Shown in pieces: positions 34,401 to 41,832 of a DNA stretch of 64,000 bases; position 1 is the first letter of the stretch, and each line of letters begins with the position of its first letter. The notes under the pieces are model-generated. The model saw nothing but the letters and a program-made list of their open reading frames with translations, did not search any database and had not been told where the DNA came from. The stretch is from Alviniconcha marisindica (lineage: Eukaryota; Mollusca; Gastropoda; Provannidae): NCBI GenBank assembly GCA_018857735.1, contig JABMCL010000732.1, positions 1,717,001 through 1,781,000 of the forward strand, written 5' to 3'. The position numbers were made by a program, and so were the translations under genes.

Positions 34401-36450
34401 ACGGATAGTGATAAGCTGATAGTTTTCCCCTAGTGCTCTGAGGTCCACAAAATTTCACAGATCCCACTCAGTTTTCAGAGACTTTAAAAGGCCTTGAAAA
34501 GCTTATCCCATTTTCCCCAAACTTTCAAAGACCTTCAAAGACTGTGCAAACCCTGTAAAGAAGATGCTAAAACAAAAATATATAGATAAAAACTGGGGGG
34601 GGGGCAATAAGAAACACAGTCTCCCTTAATGAATCATTTTCTCATGATCTAAGTCTAAAATTGGTAAAAGTAAAATCTTACTTCAATTCCCCCCTCCCCC
34701 CAGTTAATGCTAATAGTAATACTAGTTAGATGTTAGAAATAATTCATTAAATTGTAACTAATCCCAGTTCCCACACAAGAAAACTGACCATGGCATGGGG
34801 CAAAACTGTCACACAGTAACCACCTACCTCTTTGCCATCATCATCATCCTCTGGTTTGATCTCCCCATCATCACCATCAGCATCCCCATCACCATCAACA
34901 TCTTCATAATCCAGCTCAACTTGCTCCTCGTTGAAGTGTGTCTGTACCTGCTGCTTATCACCCAGCGATGCAATCATGATGGGCCGCCTCACACGCTCCC
35001 CATTCACAGTTTTCTCCCCTGCTGAGGATTTCTGAGCCTCCTCTTCGGGCTGGGTTGTGGAACTGGTGACAGCTTCTTCCACTTGACGCGAGTCAGCTTC
35101 GTCCTCAATTTCCCCTGAAGTATCGTCACTGTCGTTGTCCACGCCTATGTTTTCATCATCAGAAATGTTTTCCATGTCCAGCGATGTGGAGAGATCAAGC
35201 TTATTGTTTGAGGTGCTAGACATGGCTGGAATGGCAGTGTCCTCTAATGATAACCTATCTGACCTGTCTGTACGGTGTAACAAACTAGAAACTGAGTCTG
35301 AAGCAATGGGATTGCTCTTCCCAGGGCTGCGGTTTGTGATTCTGGAGCGAGCATCGGGGAAACCCCCACCACCTCTAGAAGAAAGACCAGAGGAAGAAGT
35401 GACCACCATGGGGGATCCGAACCCCGGGGAGGGGGCTGGGGAGGATTCATCAGACCCCATGTCTTCTCCGCTTTCAGGGTCTGACACGGGCTCGGCGCCC
35501 AGTGGCGCCAACACCTCTGCCTGGTGTGCTGCTTGCTGAGACAGTTTCTCTGCAGAGGGTTTGTCATCCTCATCAGGAACTGGGGACAGGGGAACCTCAC
35601 CATCACTGGAAACGTCTGACACGGCGTCGGCACCTGCTGTCAAGTCACCAGCCCCTGTGACCCCTGCAGTCATTCCTTCTGCCGCTGCAGCAGCCTGGGG
35701 TTTGGCCACAGGATCTGTTACGTCCCTGGCACTGGACACATTTTCTTGAGACGTGGCGCCATCTTTTACACTGGAAACATCTTGCGACTGAGAGGCATCC
35801 GCTTCATTTGATTCTTCTATAGACTCTTCTTTCATAGAACTGCTAGGTACTTTGGGTACTTCCTCCGCAGAGGAAGATTTTTTGGTCCTGCCCTCTTCAG
35901 ACTGTGAAACATTATCTTGCACAAGGGTGTCTTTGGACGATACACCACCTAACCCTAAGCTTGCCTGAGGCCAAGAATCTGAATCTCCAGCACCTTTGTG
36001 CTGACTGTCCTCAGCAGCTGCCCCCGAGTGCTGAGCAGTTGTTGGACCCTGCGAGGCGGTTGACAAATGATCAGCACCGTCTCCTGCTGACCTTTTATCT
36101 ATGCTAATTTTGCCGATGTCGGCAGAAACCTCTGTTGTCAGCTCTGCTGCTATGTCTTTGTCGCATGCTGGTGTTGGTTTGACCTCATCATCTGGCAGGT
36201 CATCGATGTCAGACACAGCATCAAAGTACTCTGAGTCTGCTGTCTTGTTGTAGGATGCCTCTGGGTTCTCGCAACTCTTGTCAAAGTTCTCAGGGCTTCT
36301 GTCCACCTCCCCCTCCTCCTCAGAGTCGGAGGGACTAGCGATCTGAGACTGGTCAAGTTCGATGATCACTTCACCACTGTCACTGTCATCACTGACATCC
36401 TGCTTCCCATCCTGCCCTTCAGCAACACGCTCATCATCAGCAGCTTCCAT
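14393..36450 (-). CDS. ZC3H18: Zinc finger CCCH domain-containing protein 18 (complete, 19 coding exons)
   Basis: In vertebrates ZC3H18 is a nuclear adaptor joining the cap-binding complex-ARS2 to the NEXT/exosome decay machinery; that role is inferred here from orthology. Nineteen coding exons join without any phase conflict into 4,611 nt (1,536 residues plus stop), against about 950 in human. Order: a long acidic/Ser-rich N-terminal part (residues 1-555), one CCCH finger (579-597), a conserved central block ending in 'DPWRRSKSP', Arg/Ser-rich exons, an 'RPERPD' repeat region (about 1120-1300), then the C-terminal helix 'RREELLKQLKAVEDAIARKK', nearly identical to the human end. The chosen ATG at 36450 opens the long acidic exon just inside a splice acceptor (exon edge 36466), so a non-coding first exon is expected. 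The extra length comes from the N-terminal exon and the repeat exon. Exon coordinates are given in the block entries. Confidence 0.93.
14838..14925. repeat. 34-bp tandem repeat (about 2.5 copies)
   Basis: Copies begin at about 14838, 14872 and 14906 with 'tcatatcaatcaatgttgac'. The array lies in the ZC3H18 intron just before the last exon and is not derived from the exon. Confidence 0.85.
14935..16035. mobile_element. Fragments of fold-back element type 1
   Basis: Partial matches at about 14950-15080 ('ggagctaactaccacttgaa', 'aaggtacataaattccac') and 15985-16035 ('accaacaagggagttaattt') to the arm sequence of the 6330-6625 element. They lie in two different ZC3H18 introns and are too eroded to bound. 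The exon 15315..15438 lies between them and is not part of the element. Confidence 0.5.
16070..16300 (-). repeat. Tandem copies of the exon 16279 splice donor (unit 69 bp)
   Basis: On the minus strand, the exon end 'aacatcaaactcagtctcgt' plus 'gagcaag|gtgggtatc' recurs downstream as 'aacatcagattctgtcgtgt' plus 'tagcaag|gtgggtatc' and then twice more with divergence. Each unit thus holds exon-like sequence, a donor and 'gctaccagagct' intron sequence. Duplicate donors are at 16208-16209 (perfect) and 16141-16142 (GTGGAT). The first offset is 69 bp, the second 67 bp. Confidence 0.85.
17471..18017 (-). CDS. ZC3H18: ZC3H18 exon with 'RPERPD' coding repeat
   Basis: A single 547-nt exon (acceptor TTGCAG, donor GTACGG). 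After 'PGVDRKRRSDHMPHRAG' it consists of imperfect 6-residue repeats of the type Arg-Pro-(Glu/Asp)-Arg-Pro-Asp and 'DRPERPDRMER'. At DNA level this is an 18-bp coding minisatellite ('cgatcgggcctctctggg' on plus). The charge is finely mixed (Arg against Asp/Glu). The vertebrate protein has charged Arg-rich sequence here, but not this regular repeat, so the array looks lineage-specific. The plus strand is also open through much of it (17412-18122, 17504-17977), but that is a shadow of the repeat. Confidence 0.88.
18425..18675. repeat. Minisatellite, unit about 43 bp, abutting SINE-A
   Basis: About six copies of 'tactgggatcccaggtggtg' plus 'aggggagaggggaattatacc'. The 'gaggggaattatacc' part matches the internal SINE-A segment that follows in the adjacent element (compare 'gagggagattatatacccat' at 6055), so the array seems to have grown out of the SINE. 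Confidence 0.88.
18675..18892 (-). mobile_element. SINE-A, partial
   Basis: Reverse-strand copy with 'gtgggcagcgatgagagcca', 'cttcattaatcgtgacggg' and, at the right end, the tRNA-like head ('gctggttaggcctagcgata' on minus). Its 3' part is replaced by the 43-bp minisatellite to the left. It lies in the ZC3H18 intron between the exons at 18017 and 21055. Confidence 0.8.
19365..19580. repeat. Tandem repeat, about 105-bp unit (2 copies)
   Basis: Each unit holds 'ttggattagtgtgcacactt', 'agccaataccctggacatg' and 'gttctgtacatattcttgga'. The copies are nearly identical. Confidence 0.88.
19590..19850 (+). mobile_element. SINE-B
   Basis: tRNA-derived: A-box-like 'gagagctcagtggtaaattg' and B-box-like 'ggattcaagtccc', then a body with 'actttctgtgctgattctta', 'gtaaaagatcctggttattc' and 'ggtggcaggttacagctaaa'. 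The body is shared with the copies at 39645 and 42370 (reverse strand). Confidence 0.82.
19938..20210. repeat. Dispersed repeat, copy 2
   Basis: Counterpart of 10245-10510, with the same block order and similar length. It lies directly right of SINE-B in a ZC3H18 intron. Confidence 0.6.
21055..24005 (-). CDS. ZC3H18: ZC3H18 Arg/Ser-rich exons (5 exons)
   Basis: Exons 23964..24005 ('KKKTPPAPPVNGKR'), 23568..23723 (SR-rich, 'SRSRSRSSGSHSSRSFSR'), 22826..23089 (Gly/Arg/Gln-rich, 'RGGGHWRDQDGRPGYNNRNY'), 21457..21728 (Ser/Arg-rich, then 'SADSDNLYRDLGGPSPKKKT') and 21055..21111 ('KQKDKDATKPPRQPAQAR'). The 'SADSDNLYRDL' stretch corresponds to the 'SVDSEDMYADL' region of vertebrate ZC3H18. Such RS/RGG-type segments usually mediate RNA or spliceosome contacts; this is family knowledge, not shown by the sequence. 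Confidence 0.88.
21765..22245. repeat. Minisatellite, unit about 60 bp, in ZC3H18 intron
   Basis: About eight units of 'ggagagagtaagcaagggat' plus 'agagaggggaaggagggcac' plus 'agatgtgg'. On the transcribed strand this is a long pyrimidine-rich stretch lying directly upstream of the acceptor of exon 21457..21728. A detached block with about two more units lies at 22595-22735. Confidence 0.9.
22595..22735. repeat. Detached block of the 60-bp minisatellite
   Basis: Two to three units of the same 'gggaaggggggcatagatgt' and 'ggagagagtaaacagg' sequence as 21765-22245, separated from it by about 350 bp of unique sequence. Confidence 0.85.
24329..25195. repeat. Minisatellite, unit about 76 bp, in ZC3H18 intron
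   Basis: About twelve units containing 'ggtaactgtctgtacctgac', 'ttgggtgtgggatctagtat' and 'aatgtccatggatgaagg'. One unit near 24660-24720 is truncated and duplicated. No similarity to the flanking exons is visible, unlike the junction arrays. Confidence 0.92.
25380..25570. repeat. Dispersed repeat ending in GACTGTACGAACCCTG
   Basis: A run of 'ctttcaaggactttcaaggc'-type blocks ending 'gactgtacgaaccctg'. The same family is at 34140-34555 (same orientation) and 61940-62115 (opposite orientation), with an eroded copy near 20530-20660. Confidence 0.65.
25693..30028 (-). CDS. ZC3H18: ZC3H18 conserved central block, 7 exons
   Basis: Exons 29946..30028, 29359..29448, 28586..28743, 27700..27811, 27230..27294, 26429..26584 and 25693..25785. 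Conserved landmarks in order are 'GNYQMIELPG', 'ESAWERGLRHAKE', 'QMKKASQRKEQE', 'EEKRLNLSVDEEREM', 'PKDPYYDQA', 'EEEYYKPPGVNPWQTGRYEN', 'EKEYYPPPPERY', 'FGRLPRDEQRPEPPPYR' and 'DPWRR' joined to 'SKSPKANRRGRSRSRS'. Except at 26429 (donor GTTGGC, weak) all sites are good GT/AG matches. The 28586 donor is followed by tandem copies of itself. Confidence 0.92.
26735..26960. repeat. Direct duplication in ZC3H18 intron
   Basis: The block 'aataaaagctaaaagtcttg' through 'aaacaaagtagcattttt' occurs at about 26735-26808 and again at about 26877-26955. The sequence between them, with 'tttgttttcatgaaaaaa', is also repeated to the right. Confidence 0.85.
28140..28635 (-). repeat. Tandem copies of the exon 28586 end and its donor (unit about 73 bp)
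   Basis: Downstream of exon 28586..28743 (leftwards here) five good copies and one eroded copy of the last 44 exon bases ('gttgtgcatcccatacctaa', 'ggacccatactacgaccagg', 'ctgc') plus donor GTAAGTCATG follow each other. Donor-like sites lie near 28507, 28433, 28361, 28288, 28213 and 28150. In every copy the exon-like part is preceded by 'ttggttgttcacag', a good acceptor, so each copy looks like a 44-nt micro-exon. The genuine exon lacks this acceptor and instead continues into 'cgaaggatg'. Confidence 0.9.
28885..29015 (+). mobile_element. Fold-back element type 1, single arm
   Basis: Contains 'acctctggtagagtttatgc', 'accttgtatctacttgcatg', 'ggcaactcaggtcgttg' and 'gctaattaactcccttgt', that is, the right arm of the 6330-6625 element without its partner arm. 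Confidence 0.75.
29472..29690. repeat. 102-bp tandem duplication in ZC3H18 intron
   Basis: Two copies of 'gcctctccatgcactc' through 'ccccacagcaggcaatt' begin at 29472 and 29574. Confidence 0.88.
30974..32494 (-). CDS. ZC3H18: ZC3H18 exons with the CCCH zinc finger (32453..32494, 30974..31118)
   Basis: The small exon 32453..32494 encodes 'EGEDSDRDEGELDD'. The next, 30974..31118, encodes 'DDDCEEGEIKEP' and the zinc finger, a Cys-X7-Cys-X5-Cys-X3-His motif ('CRFFLRGACTWGLNCRFLH'; C579, C587, C593, H597), followed by 'PGINDKG'. This is the most diagnostic part of the gene. The acceptor of the second exon (TTGCAG then GATGATGA) is the source of the 42-bp tandem array that fills the intron between 31119 and about 31860. 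Confidence 0.93.
31119..31860 (-). repeat. Tandem copies of the zinc-finger exon acceptor (unit 42 bp)
   Basis: About seventeen 42-bp units. On the minus strand each holds 'gatgatgactgtgaa' (the first five codons of the exon 30974..31118) preceded by 'aaaatgcttgttgcag', the intron end with its acceptor. Most units keep a CAG or TAG acceptor. Because 42 is a multiple of three, the translation of a unit is a 14-residue repeat in the exon frame. The copy next to the real acceptor has TAG instead of CAG (cta at 31161-31163). Confidence 0.93.
32590..32790. repeat. Tandem repeat, about 56-bp unit (3-4 copies)
   Basis: Repeats of 'gactgagcgagagaaaagg' and 'caaaaaggtaaaacaggtaa' upstream of the small ZC3H18 exon at 32453..32494. 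Confidence 0.85.
32800..34135. other. ZC3H18 intron, unique sequence
   Basis: A+T-rich intron sequence with short A tracts. I see no gene, RNA or repeat family member. Confidence 0.5.
34140..34555. repeat. Dispersed repeat with GACTGTGCAAACCCTG end
   Basis: Contains 'gataagctgatagttttccc', 'aaggccttgaaaagcttatc' and 'gaccttcaaagactgtgcaa'. The reverse complement of this sequence recurs at 61940-62115, block for block. It begins near 'cagggttcatacag' at 34139, so the element may have inverted ends of the type CAGGGTT...AACCCTG. Confidence 0.7.
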
Positions 36451-36466
36451 CAGGGCAGGAAATGCA
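34828..36466 (-). CDS. ZC3H18: ZC3H18 first coding exon: acidic N-terminal region
   Basis: The coding part is 36450 down to 34828 (541 codons), preceded by 16 nt of 5' UTR after an acceptor TTTGCAG. It starts 'MEAADDERVAEGQDGKQD' and is rich in Asp, Glu and Ser with no folded domain visible, apart from an 'EEQVELDYEDVDGDGD' stretch near its end that resembles the conserved acidic motif before the finger in other ZC3H18 proteins. The donor after 'DDDDGKE' is GTAGGT (phase 0). It is longer than the corresponding human region; the region is probably disordered. Confidence 0.9.
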
Positions 36467-38086
36467 CTGCAAAGTGGTCAAGGCAGTAATGAGTAAATAT
36501 GTTATGGGTAGGCCAAAAAGGGTAACACTAACAACAGTAACTGGCAAGCAGACAGGACACAGATTTGTGATAAAAGTAAATGCTGCTTACTAGCCTAGTA
36601 TGAAGATGATCCTTTAATTCAACTTGAAGGCTTACAGTTACAGTTATACTGGAACAGTTTCAAATGTAGTGCTGAGAAAACATCTGAGGCTAGAGAGCTG
36701 GGTGGATCACATAATATGGGCTTTTCTGAGCACATGGATACCATCTTGAACTGAATTGAAGATTAAACTAAGTCTAATAGTAGTAAGACGAAAAGTCCAG
36801 TAGGGTTCAGTTAAAACAACATTAATTTTCATATAACATTATGATCAAAATGACATCTGATTTACAATTTATATGAAACAAAAAATATTATTATTGACAG
36901 CTAATTTACTTTGTACAACACAAGCCTTCTTTAATTTTTATTTAATTTATTTGTATGATACACCATTGCATCATGTACATAGTCCTGCTGTCACTCAGAA
37001 AACTTTGTTTCTGGATTTGATTAGTATAATAGTAATAGTTCAAAAGAAAATCCTTGATTCTTCCTCGTTTTGATTTCTTCTGCCTGATTAAAACGTAGTT
37101 CACCAGGGGTCACAAACACATCTTAGAACTTGAGTACAGCAAATGCAGTGTCTTGACAAAAATGCATACACAATGACACTAAACAACTAACACCGTAACA
37201 CTAACAAAGTAACAGCAATTTTTTTTTTTTAATGAACAATCCTGTACTTATTTAGTAATAGTATTATCAATCTTGAGACCTCCACCCCACAACAAGTTTG
37301 TACACACAAAAGGCATTCTTAAATTGCAATGCAGGCTACAGCTGTGCAGATGACAGGGTCACCTAAGATTAAAAATACTTATATTTATAATAAGAATAAT
37401 CCTAGTGTAGAATCAAACTTGCAATTATACTAGCCACTACTATCAGAATCGATATTATCACACTTGCAGTTGCATTGATAATATTCACAATAACGTGTAG
37501 AATCAATCGTGCAAATTATACTAAATTACTCAAGTAAATATACTAGTTACTACACTAACCACCATCATTCACTGAAGATGAAGTCTGGGTACGGAATTCA
37601 TTATTGTAACATCCCTTCAGCTTGCCTAAGTATTTTGCTTTTATGACCGCTCAGTGTGTGTCTGGTATACATAGATCTAGTAGTACAAACGGCCAACTCT
37701 GCCAACTGCAAGTGAAAATTAAATGCAATTAATAAACCGCAGATTCACACTAAGTCACAGGACGAGAATTATCAAGTTCCAACTGTCAGTGACAGTGTCA
37801 CCATGTAACAGAAGCAAGCAATGGTTCACAAAAGGTGTCTTCGTTGCATTCATCTCAAAACGCAAAAGAGATGCAAAGAAAGAAAGAAAAAAAAAAAAGA
37901 AAAAAAGAAAAAAAAGGTTTAGATCCAAGGAGCGTCCTTTCAACCAAAACTAATTCTGATTTTGCACCACAGGAGAAAAAGCGTGTGCTCAAAATCCAGG
38001 GAGCAGTTCACCGACTTAAAAAGACCATTACGTGGCAATCACACACAATCACTTAGATAACGATACCATAGCTAGGTTCTACATAC
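36467..38086 (-). other. ZC3H18 intron 1 (inferred)
   Basis: A+T-rich, without a coding segment in a ZC3H18 frame. It would be removed when the proposed 5' UTR exon near 38087 joins the acceptor at 36467-36473. No other feature is seen besides short A/T homopolymers. Confidence 0.5.
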
Positions 38087-38200
38087 CTCTTGTTTAACAA
38101 ATATTGACCAAAAATGATGACCTTATCCTGAACAAGCACAAATTAGCTAAAAATACGTCCGTTTCAAGCGTCACAGCTTATCCCTATGAAGGCTGCCATT
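38087..38200 (-). other. ZC3H18: Proposed ZC3H18 5' UTR exon
   Basis: On the minus strand 'aacaagag|gtatgtag' at 38085-38092 is a strong donor, and the first coding exon opens with an acceptor 16 nt before its ATG, so an upstream non-coding exon is required. The right edge (transcription start) is a guess within the shared promoter. Confidence 0.45.
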
Positions 38201-38266
38201 GCTTTGTTTTCATTGGACGAAAGCATGTCATGTGACGACCGGAAGTGAACGCGCGCTACAGCTATC
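38190..38266. promoter_or_regulatory. Bidirectional promoter, ZC3H18 / CTNNBL1
   Basis: The short region between the proposed ZC3H18 first exon and the CTNNBL1 start codon. It contains CCGGAAGTG at 38239-38247 (the ETS/GABP consensus typical of housekeeping bidirectional promoters), an inverted CCAAT box (ATTGG at about 38212) and 'catgtgac', an E-box-like site, at about 38229. No TATA box is seen. Local CpG density is higher than in the flanks. Confidence 0.6.
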
Positions 38267-39004
38267 ATGGACGTCGGAGAGCTCTTGTCGTTTAAGGTGC
38301 AGCGCAGTTTGCTTTTTCTTTTGTTTCGTTATGATATGTGTTGGAAAAGAAGGTTGTAGATAAACGTTCAAAAACCGAGGGATGTTTTTAGCTCGATCTA
38401 ATTGAGATCTACCCTTCTATCTCGACATACGTTTGCATTAAACACAACCCGGTAGAAAACTACGTCCGGAAAAAGACAGATGCAGCACTGCAACACCGAA
38501 TTTTCCAAGAACTGTCGTAGCTTGGAACTACATAGACAACAAGACAGTCTACTCCGACAGTACTGAGTGCTTTAAGTCGGCCTTGGCCTCAACCAAGCGC
38601 CCATAGACCCAACACCACCGCTGCGCATACAAACCGGCGCACCAATGCCAGACTCCTGGTCCTGGGTAATAGCGACGTATGCTACGGAAACAGAAGTTTG
38701 GATCATTGCTAGGTGCTCCTTTTAGTTTTATAATGATCCTTTGTCGCAAAAACGATAATTACAATTACTGTAGAATTGTGACATCCATGTTGCGACCGAA
38801 AAGTAAAAATGAGGGGGGGATTTTGTTGCTGGTTTCTGATGGCCGCCCAAGGGAACTCACCCTACGCTGGAGGGAAGTAACTCCCTTGCCGCACCATGAT
38901 ATTATCAAAACAAGAATTGGAACCTAGCAGTTCAAGTAGAATTCAACGTGTCCAACATTATTTGTTGAAGTATGACTTTTTCTCAAGTGCATGAGAGGAT
39001 AGCA

Positions 39005-39055
<51 letters not shown>

Positions 39056-41832
39056 TATATATATATATGTGCACACAGCAAAAGTAGTAATTTATTCCTT
39101 TATAATTTTATTAATCACAGGAAGATGTCATAAACTGAGATTGCAATATGAGGGGAAGTGAATATTTGCCCTTATTTCACCCCCTACAGGGGCTTCTAAA
39201 GAAGAAGACTGTAAAGTGTAAAACTAAAAGTGTTGTAACACAGGAGTTAATAGCTGCTTTATTTTAAATTTAAAAAAAAGAACTGAAACATTGCTATATC
39301 TTAGTCCTACTCCTCGTGGGAAATTGACAATAAAGGATGTGACAAATACTAAAAAGCATGTGTTATGTATTGTGTGTTTTTTCATTCAGAACTTTTATTG
39401 TTTTAGTTTAAGTTTCTTTAACTTTGACTAGTTAAAGTTGACCAGAACAGAGCTTATACAGATTTCAGTAGTAATCCAATCAGCTGGACACAGTTGTTGT
39501 TGGTTGCTTTTATATTGTGCAGTTTTCTGCTCTTTAACTGACTCACTGTGCTCTTGTTGCTTGTGATTCTGAATAGTAAGTAAACATGGTGCGTAACGTC
39601 CACAGAAACCATAAGTCTAAGAGTTATTAGGGATGGGTAACTATGAGTGACTGAAGCCTTTCATTGCACATTTTTTACACCATCCAAGTGGTGTACAATT
39701 TGTTTGTTGCGTGGCTGGTGCCACGTAAAGCTCCTGCTGTCTCAGTGCCATAAAACCATATACCAGTTTACAGTGTCGCATGATGCAAAAGCCACATACT
39801 AGTACTAAGTTACTAGAGTGCATGTGTATATATATATATGTAGCTGTATCTTGCCACCTGCACTTCTGGCAGAATGACCAGGATATTTTATGTGCTCCTG
39901 CAGTAATATGGGGATAGAATGGATACTAAAAGTAAAACAGGAGTCAGCACAGAAAGTTGACCCTGGAGAAAAAATCTTCTGCCATTTCATTTGACCATGA
40001 GTGGCACCCTAACCACTGAGCTATTCCTGCTCCCCTTAAGCACATATATGCACCTAATACAGTTAATTTATTTAGTGAATTGTCTTCACTCAGCTAATAA
40101 TAATTAATATGGTACCACCAAACTTGATCTTCAGCACATATTTCCCCCCTGCTCTCTCTCTCTCTTTCTTCCTTTCTCACAACCCCTATAGACACGTGAG
40201 TGGTATATATTCATGATGTGCTATGGCTAACACCTGACAGTAGAACACCCTGGGCTGTAGGTTGTCTCTTAATTTTAGTTAAAAAAAGAACCACTTGTGA
40301 AAGATACCGCAGTAGTAAGTCCAGAGAAAACTGCACTTTGTCAAGATCATTTATAATATTTTATATTATTTATACTTTTATTCCTCACTTGCTGTCAGTT
40401 AAATTCATGACATAGTCCTATGTAGTTGTATAAAAAATTTGCTCAGTCAGTCAGTGCTAATGAATAATTGAGTGACTGTAAGAACTAGATCAGTGATGGT
40501 AACATGATCACTTGTTTGAAATGTTTGAATCTCTTTCTTTTTTCTTTTTCTTTTTTCTTTCTAAAAACAAACCAACATTAATTGTTTAAAAACAGCCACA
40601 GAAGCCAGAACTGATCATCAAAAGGAAGGGTGATGAAAATGATGAGGACAATGAACCTGCTGTCAAACGACGAAAGGGGGCTCACGGCGGTGGCCAGACA
40701 CAAGAGGGCGGCAATGATCCAAACAAGATTCTTCAGATGATGGATGAAGTACCAGAGGTGAACATTGGTATTGTGATAGCCTAGTCTGTGTATTGTATTT
40801 TCTGGTCTAAATCAAATGATAAAGCCTAGTCTCTGAATCGTATTTTTGGGTCTAATTTCTCCAAATCAAATGATGATAACTTAGAAATTAAAGACTGTCA
40901 GGAATGTTTGGTTATTCTTGTGTGCTTCTTTCAGGGTTGGTATTGGTGGAGTTTTCCTCTTTCAGATGAATCAGTATTTATAACTTCATCATTGCTGGTA
41001 ACTCACTGTTCTTTTAGTCTGGGGTGGGAATAAAGGCTGTTTTGGTTTTTTGTTGCATACTAAGTATTAACTATTGTGTATCAGTTCAGTGGTTTTGATC
41101 TTTCTTTCTATGACTACTTACTTACCCTATTTAAGGGAGGCAGGCCATGGATGTCTGATGTCTTCCCCCTGTCTGGAATCTTGGGGCTGTTATTTGATTT
41201 CCCTTTCCTATGTCCTCACTGTTTTTGATTTTGCCTAGGCTTCCACCATGTGACACTGGCATTTGCCATTATGCATACATTTATATAATATTATATAACA
41301 TTTAAAAATATTTTTTTGTTTTGTTTCTTCCCATTCCCTTTTTATATTTTTCTTTAATCTGGTATTGATACATTAGATGGAATGGTCAACAATATCAGCA
41401 TGTCCTAACCTGATGTGCTCTCATAACAGCAGTAATATTGAAGGGACTTACACTTCAGAAATTTGCATTTGATATTTTTGTATTGTCTGTTTTGCTTTGT
41501 GTTTGTGTAGGGGTAGTTTTTGTGGACTGAACTGAGAAAGGGTTTTGAAATACATGTGCATTTGCTTATGACGGAGTTTATTTGTCCTGAGGTGACCCTG
41601 TGTGGTTGAAATGATGTTAAAATCCAATTACTAACTAACTAACTTGTGTACTTGATTAGGCAATCATCCATCAGTTGTTTAATATCTATTGTTCACTTTA
41701 TTGATCATATGATTTAAATACTTAGGCGGAGCCAATGGATGAAACCAATCTGAAAAAGATGCTGCTGCAGTTTGAAAAGAGAGCCTACAAGAACCAAGAG
41801 ATGAGAATCAAGTTTCCAGACATGCCTGAAAA
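38267..41832 (+). CDS. CTNNBL1: CTNNBL1 coding exons 1-3
   Basis: Exons 38267..38296 ('MDVGELLSFK', donor GTGCAG), 40596..40757 ('PQKPELIIKRKGDENDEDNE', then 'AVKRRKG') and 41726..41832 ('EPMDETNLKKMLLQFEKRAY'). The first intron is 2.3 kb and carries an (AC)n/(TA)n microsatellite, a SINE-A tail and a SINE-B. The N-terminal linker is shorter than in human, lacking most of its poly-Glu tract. Confidence 0.93.

Noticed and set aside
34747..34827. Continuation of the ZC3H18 first coding exon past 34828
   Set aside because: A strong GTAGGT donor follows 'DDDDGKE', and joining to 'EGEDSDRDEG' restores the acidic sequence; the read-through is intron.
35135..35539. 134-codon plus-strand frame
   Set aside because: Antisense shadow of the acidic ZC3H18 exon.
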